Shown here: positions 4,288 through 5,523 of the stretch, in pieces
Layout: every line of letters begins with the position of its first letter
Position numbering within the stretch: the first letter of the stretch is position 1
Origin: Demequinaceae bacterium UBA4004
Lineage (GTDB): Bacteria > Actinomycetota > Actinomycetes > Actinomycetales > Demequinaceae
Assembly (NCBI GenBank): GCA_002384765.1
Contig: DGBM01000065.1
Coordinates: 1 to 5,523, forward strand
Length of the DNA stretch: 5,523 bases
Direction of reading: 5' to 3'
Made by a program: the position numbers and the translations under genes
Notes under the pieces: model-generated
What the model was told of the DNA's origin: nothing
The model's database searches: none
Seen by the model: only the letters and a program-made list of their open reading frames with translations

Positions 4288-5523
4288 CTAGGGGCGCCAC
4301 GATCCCACGGCGTCGACCACTCGGCGTGTGACGCGCTCCTCATGCGCGACCGAGACGAACCATGACTCAAACGCACTCGGGGGCAGTGCGACCCCTGCGG
4401 CGCGCATGTGGTGGAACAGTGAAGAGTAGGCGGAGGTGTCCTGCGCGACCACCTGTTCAAACGTCGTCGGCGGCGCTTCTAGCCCGAGGAAGAACGAGAA
4501 CAGCGTGCCTGCCCGCCCTACCGCGCACGTCACTCCGGAGGCCGCGAGCGCCTCGCTCACGCCCTCGCGCACCGCGTCCGCCGCGCGCGCGAGTCGCGCG
4601 TAGGCGTCGGCGTCCATCACCTCGAACGTTGCGAGCCCTGCCGCGACCGCAACGGGGTTCCCCGATAGCGTTCCCGCTTGGTACACGGGTCCCGCTGGCG
4701 CGAGCATGTCCATGAGATCCGCGCGTCCTGCCACGGCGGCCACCGGGAGCCCGCCGCCGATGACCTTGCCGTACGTGATGAGATCAGGTTCCCATGGGCG
4801 CTCGCCGCTCAAGAGGGCCGCGTCGCGTTCGATTCCCCACCATCCGTGCGGGCCTGCACGGAAGCCCGTCAGCACCTCGTCGAGGATGAACACGGCGCCC
4901 TCGCCGCGCGCAAGCGACGCGATCAGCGCGTTGAAACCATCAGGCGGGCGTACCACTCCCATGTTGGCCGGCGCCGCCTCCGTGATAACGGCGGCGATCG
5001 TCTGGCCGTGCTCGGCAAAGGCCGCCGTCAGGGCGTCGGCGTCGCCATACGGAACGACGATCGTGTCCGCCGCCGTCGTCGCCGTCACGCCCGCGCTATC
5101 GGGCACGCCGGCCGTGGCCAGGCCGGAGCCGGCGGCCACGAGGAAGGGGTCTGCATGACCGTGGTAGCAGCCAGCGAACTTGATCACCTTGTCGCGACCC
5201 GTCGCCGCGCGCGCGATGCGCAGTGCCGTCATGGTGGCCTCTGTGCCGGTGGAGACAAGGCGCACCCTGGCGGCGGGGGCGATGCGGCTCCTGATGGCCT
5301 CCGCGAGCTCCACCTCCGCCTCGGTGGTGGCGCCAAAGCTCAGCCCCCGCCTGGCGGCCTTCGTGACGGCCGCGACTACATGCGGGTGCGCGTGGCCCGC
5401 GATCGCGGCGCCCCACGAGCCCACGAGGTCGACGCGCGTGCGGCCAGCCGCGTCCGTGATGGTGGCGCCCCTGGCCGACGTGATGGGGAGCGGATTGCCT
5501 CCCACCCCATTCCAGGCGCGCAC
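4288..5523 (-). CDS. hemL: Glutamate-1-semialdehyde 2,1-aminomutase (5' end off window)
   Basis: HemL is a PLP-dependent enzyme that converts glutamate-1-semialdehyde to 5-aminolevulinate, the last step of the C5 route to haem and other tetrapyrroles, in the cytosol. The 411 visible residues cover nearly the whole protein. RAWNGVGG aligns with the family's N-terminal SPVRAFxGVGG, so about 20 residues lie beyond 5523, and the GTG at the edge is probably an internal valine. Key elements (numbered from the edge) are VGSWGAAIAGHAHP (34-47), STGTEATMTA (91-100), the FAGCYHGHADPF segment (116-127), ILDEVLTGFR with PLP-binding Asp215 (213-222), YGKVIGGGLP with Schiff-base Lys253 (251-260), and GTLSGNPVA (284-292). 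YGK replaces the more common LGK. The C-terminus FESWFVSVAHEE is typical. No frameshift is visible. It is convergent with the IS110 remnant and is the only clear core gene here. Confidence 0.95.
   Translation of the reverse strand: MRAWNGVGGNPLPITSARGATITDAAGRTRVDLVGSWGAAIAGHAHPHVVAAVTKAARRGLSFGATTEAEVELAEAIRSRIAPAARVRLVSTGTEATMTALRIARAATGRDKVIKFAGCYHGHADPFLVAAGSGLATAGVPDSAGVTATTAADTIVVPYGDADALTAAFAEHGQTIAAVITEAAPANMGVVRPPDGFNALIASLARGEGAVFILDEVLTGFRAGPHGWWGIERDAALLSGERPWEPDLITYGKVIGGGLPVAAVAGRADLMDMLAPAGPVYQAGTLSGNPVAVAAGLATFEVMDADAYARLARAADAVREGVSEALAASGVTCAVGRAGTLFSFFLGLEAPPTTFEQVVAQDTSAYSSLFHHMRAAGVALPPSAFESWFVSVAHEERVTRRVVDAVGSWRP

Noticed and set aside
3762..4290. Intact IS110 element with its guide (bridge) RNA
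   Set aside because: The catalytic N-terminal domain and the element ends are missing, so no element boundaries or non-coding RNA can be defined.

Overview
The window comes from a high-GC bacterium, most likely an actinobacterium. All recognisable genes have strongly G/C-ending codons, genes meet in ATGA stop/start overlaps, and the lipid genes resemble actinobacterial families. Genus cannot be told from this sequence. I found no CRISPR array, tRNA, rRNA or phage gene.

Left part (1-1919, minus strand): a three-gene lipid operon read right to left. It begins with a patatin-like phospholipase (1919-1047). A degraded long-chain acyl-CoA synthetase (1050-265) follows, and then the N-terminal part of a PlsC-type acyltransferase (268 to beyond base 1). 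Both junctions are ATGA overlaps, so the order lipase - acyl activation - acyl transfer looks like an original operon. The middle gene has since lost its ATP-binding half and picked up two mutually compensating frameshifts. A TetR-family regulator (2024-2608, plus) is divergent from the operon across a short promoter region with a 12-bp palindrome; it is the natural candidate regulator.

Middle part (2609-3750, plus): a 339-base non-coding stretch leads to a well-preserved short-chain dehydrogenase (2948-3703) that strongly resembles cyclopentanol dehydrogenase. It has a strong Shine-Dalgarno sequence, a possible upstream operator-like inverted repeat, and a 15-bp perfect hairpin right after its stop, so it looks like a single-gene transcription unit.

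Right part (3762-5523): a C-terminal fragment of an IS110-family transposase (plus) lies between this lipid/alcohol region and hemL (minus), a core tetrapyrrole-biosynthesis gene whose 5' end runs off the window. The IS remnant and the decayed acyl-CoA synthetase suggest that the accessory segment left of hemL has been rearranged. I see no strong evidence for an undescribed system here. The most useful observations are the decay of the operon's middle gene between intact junctions, the probable substrate class of the dehydrogenase, and the IS scar beside a core gene.
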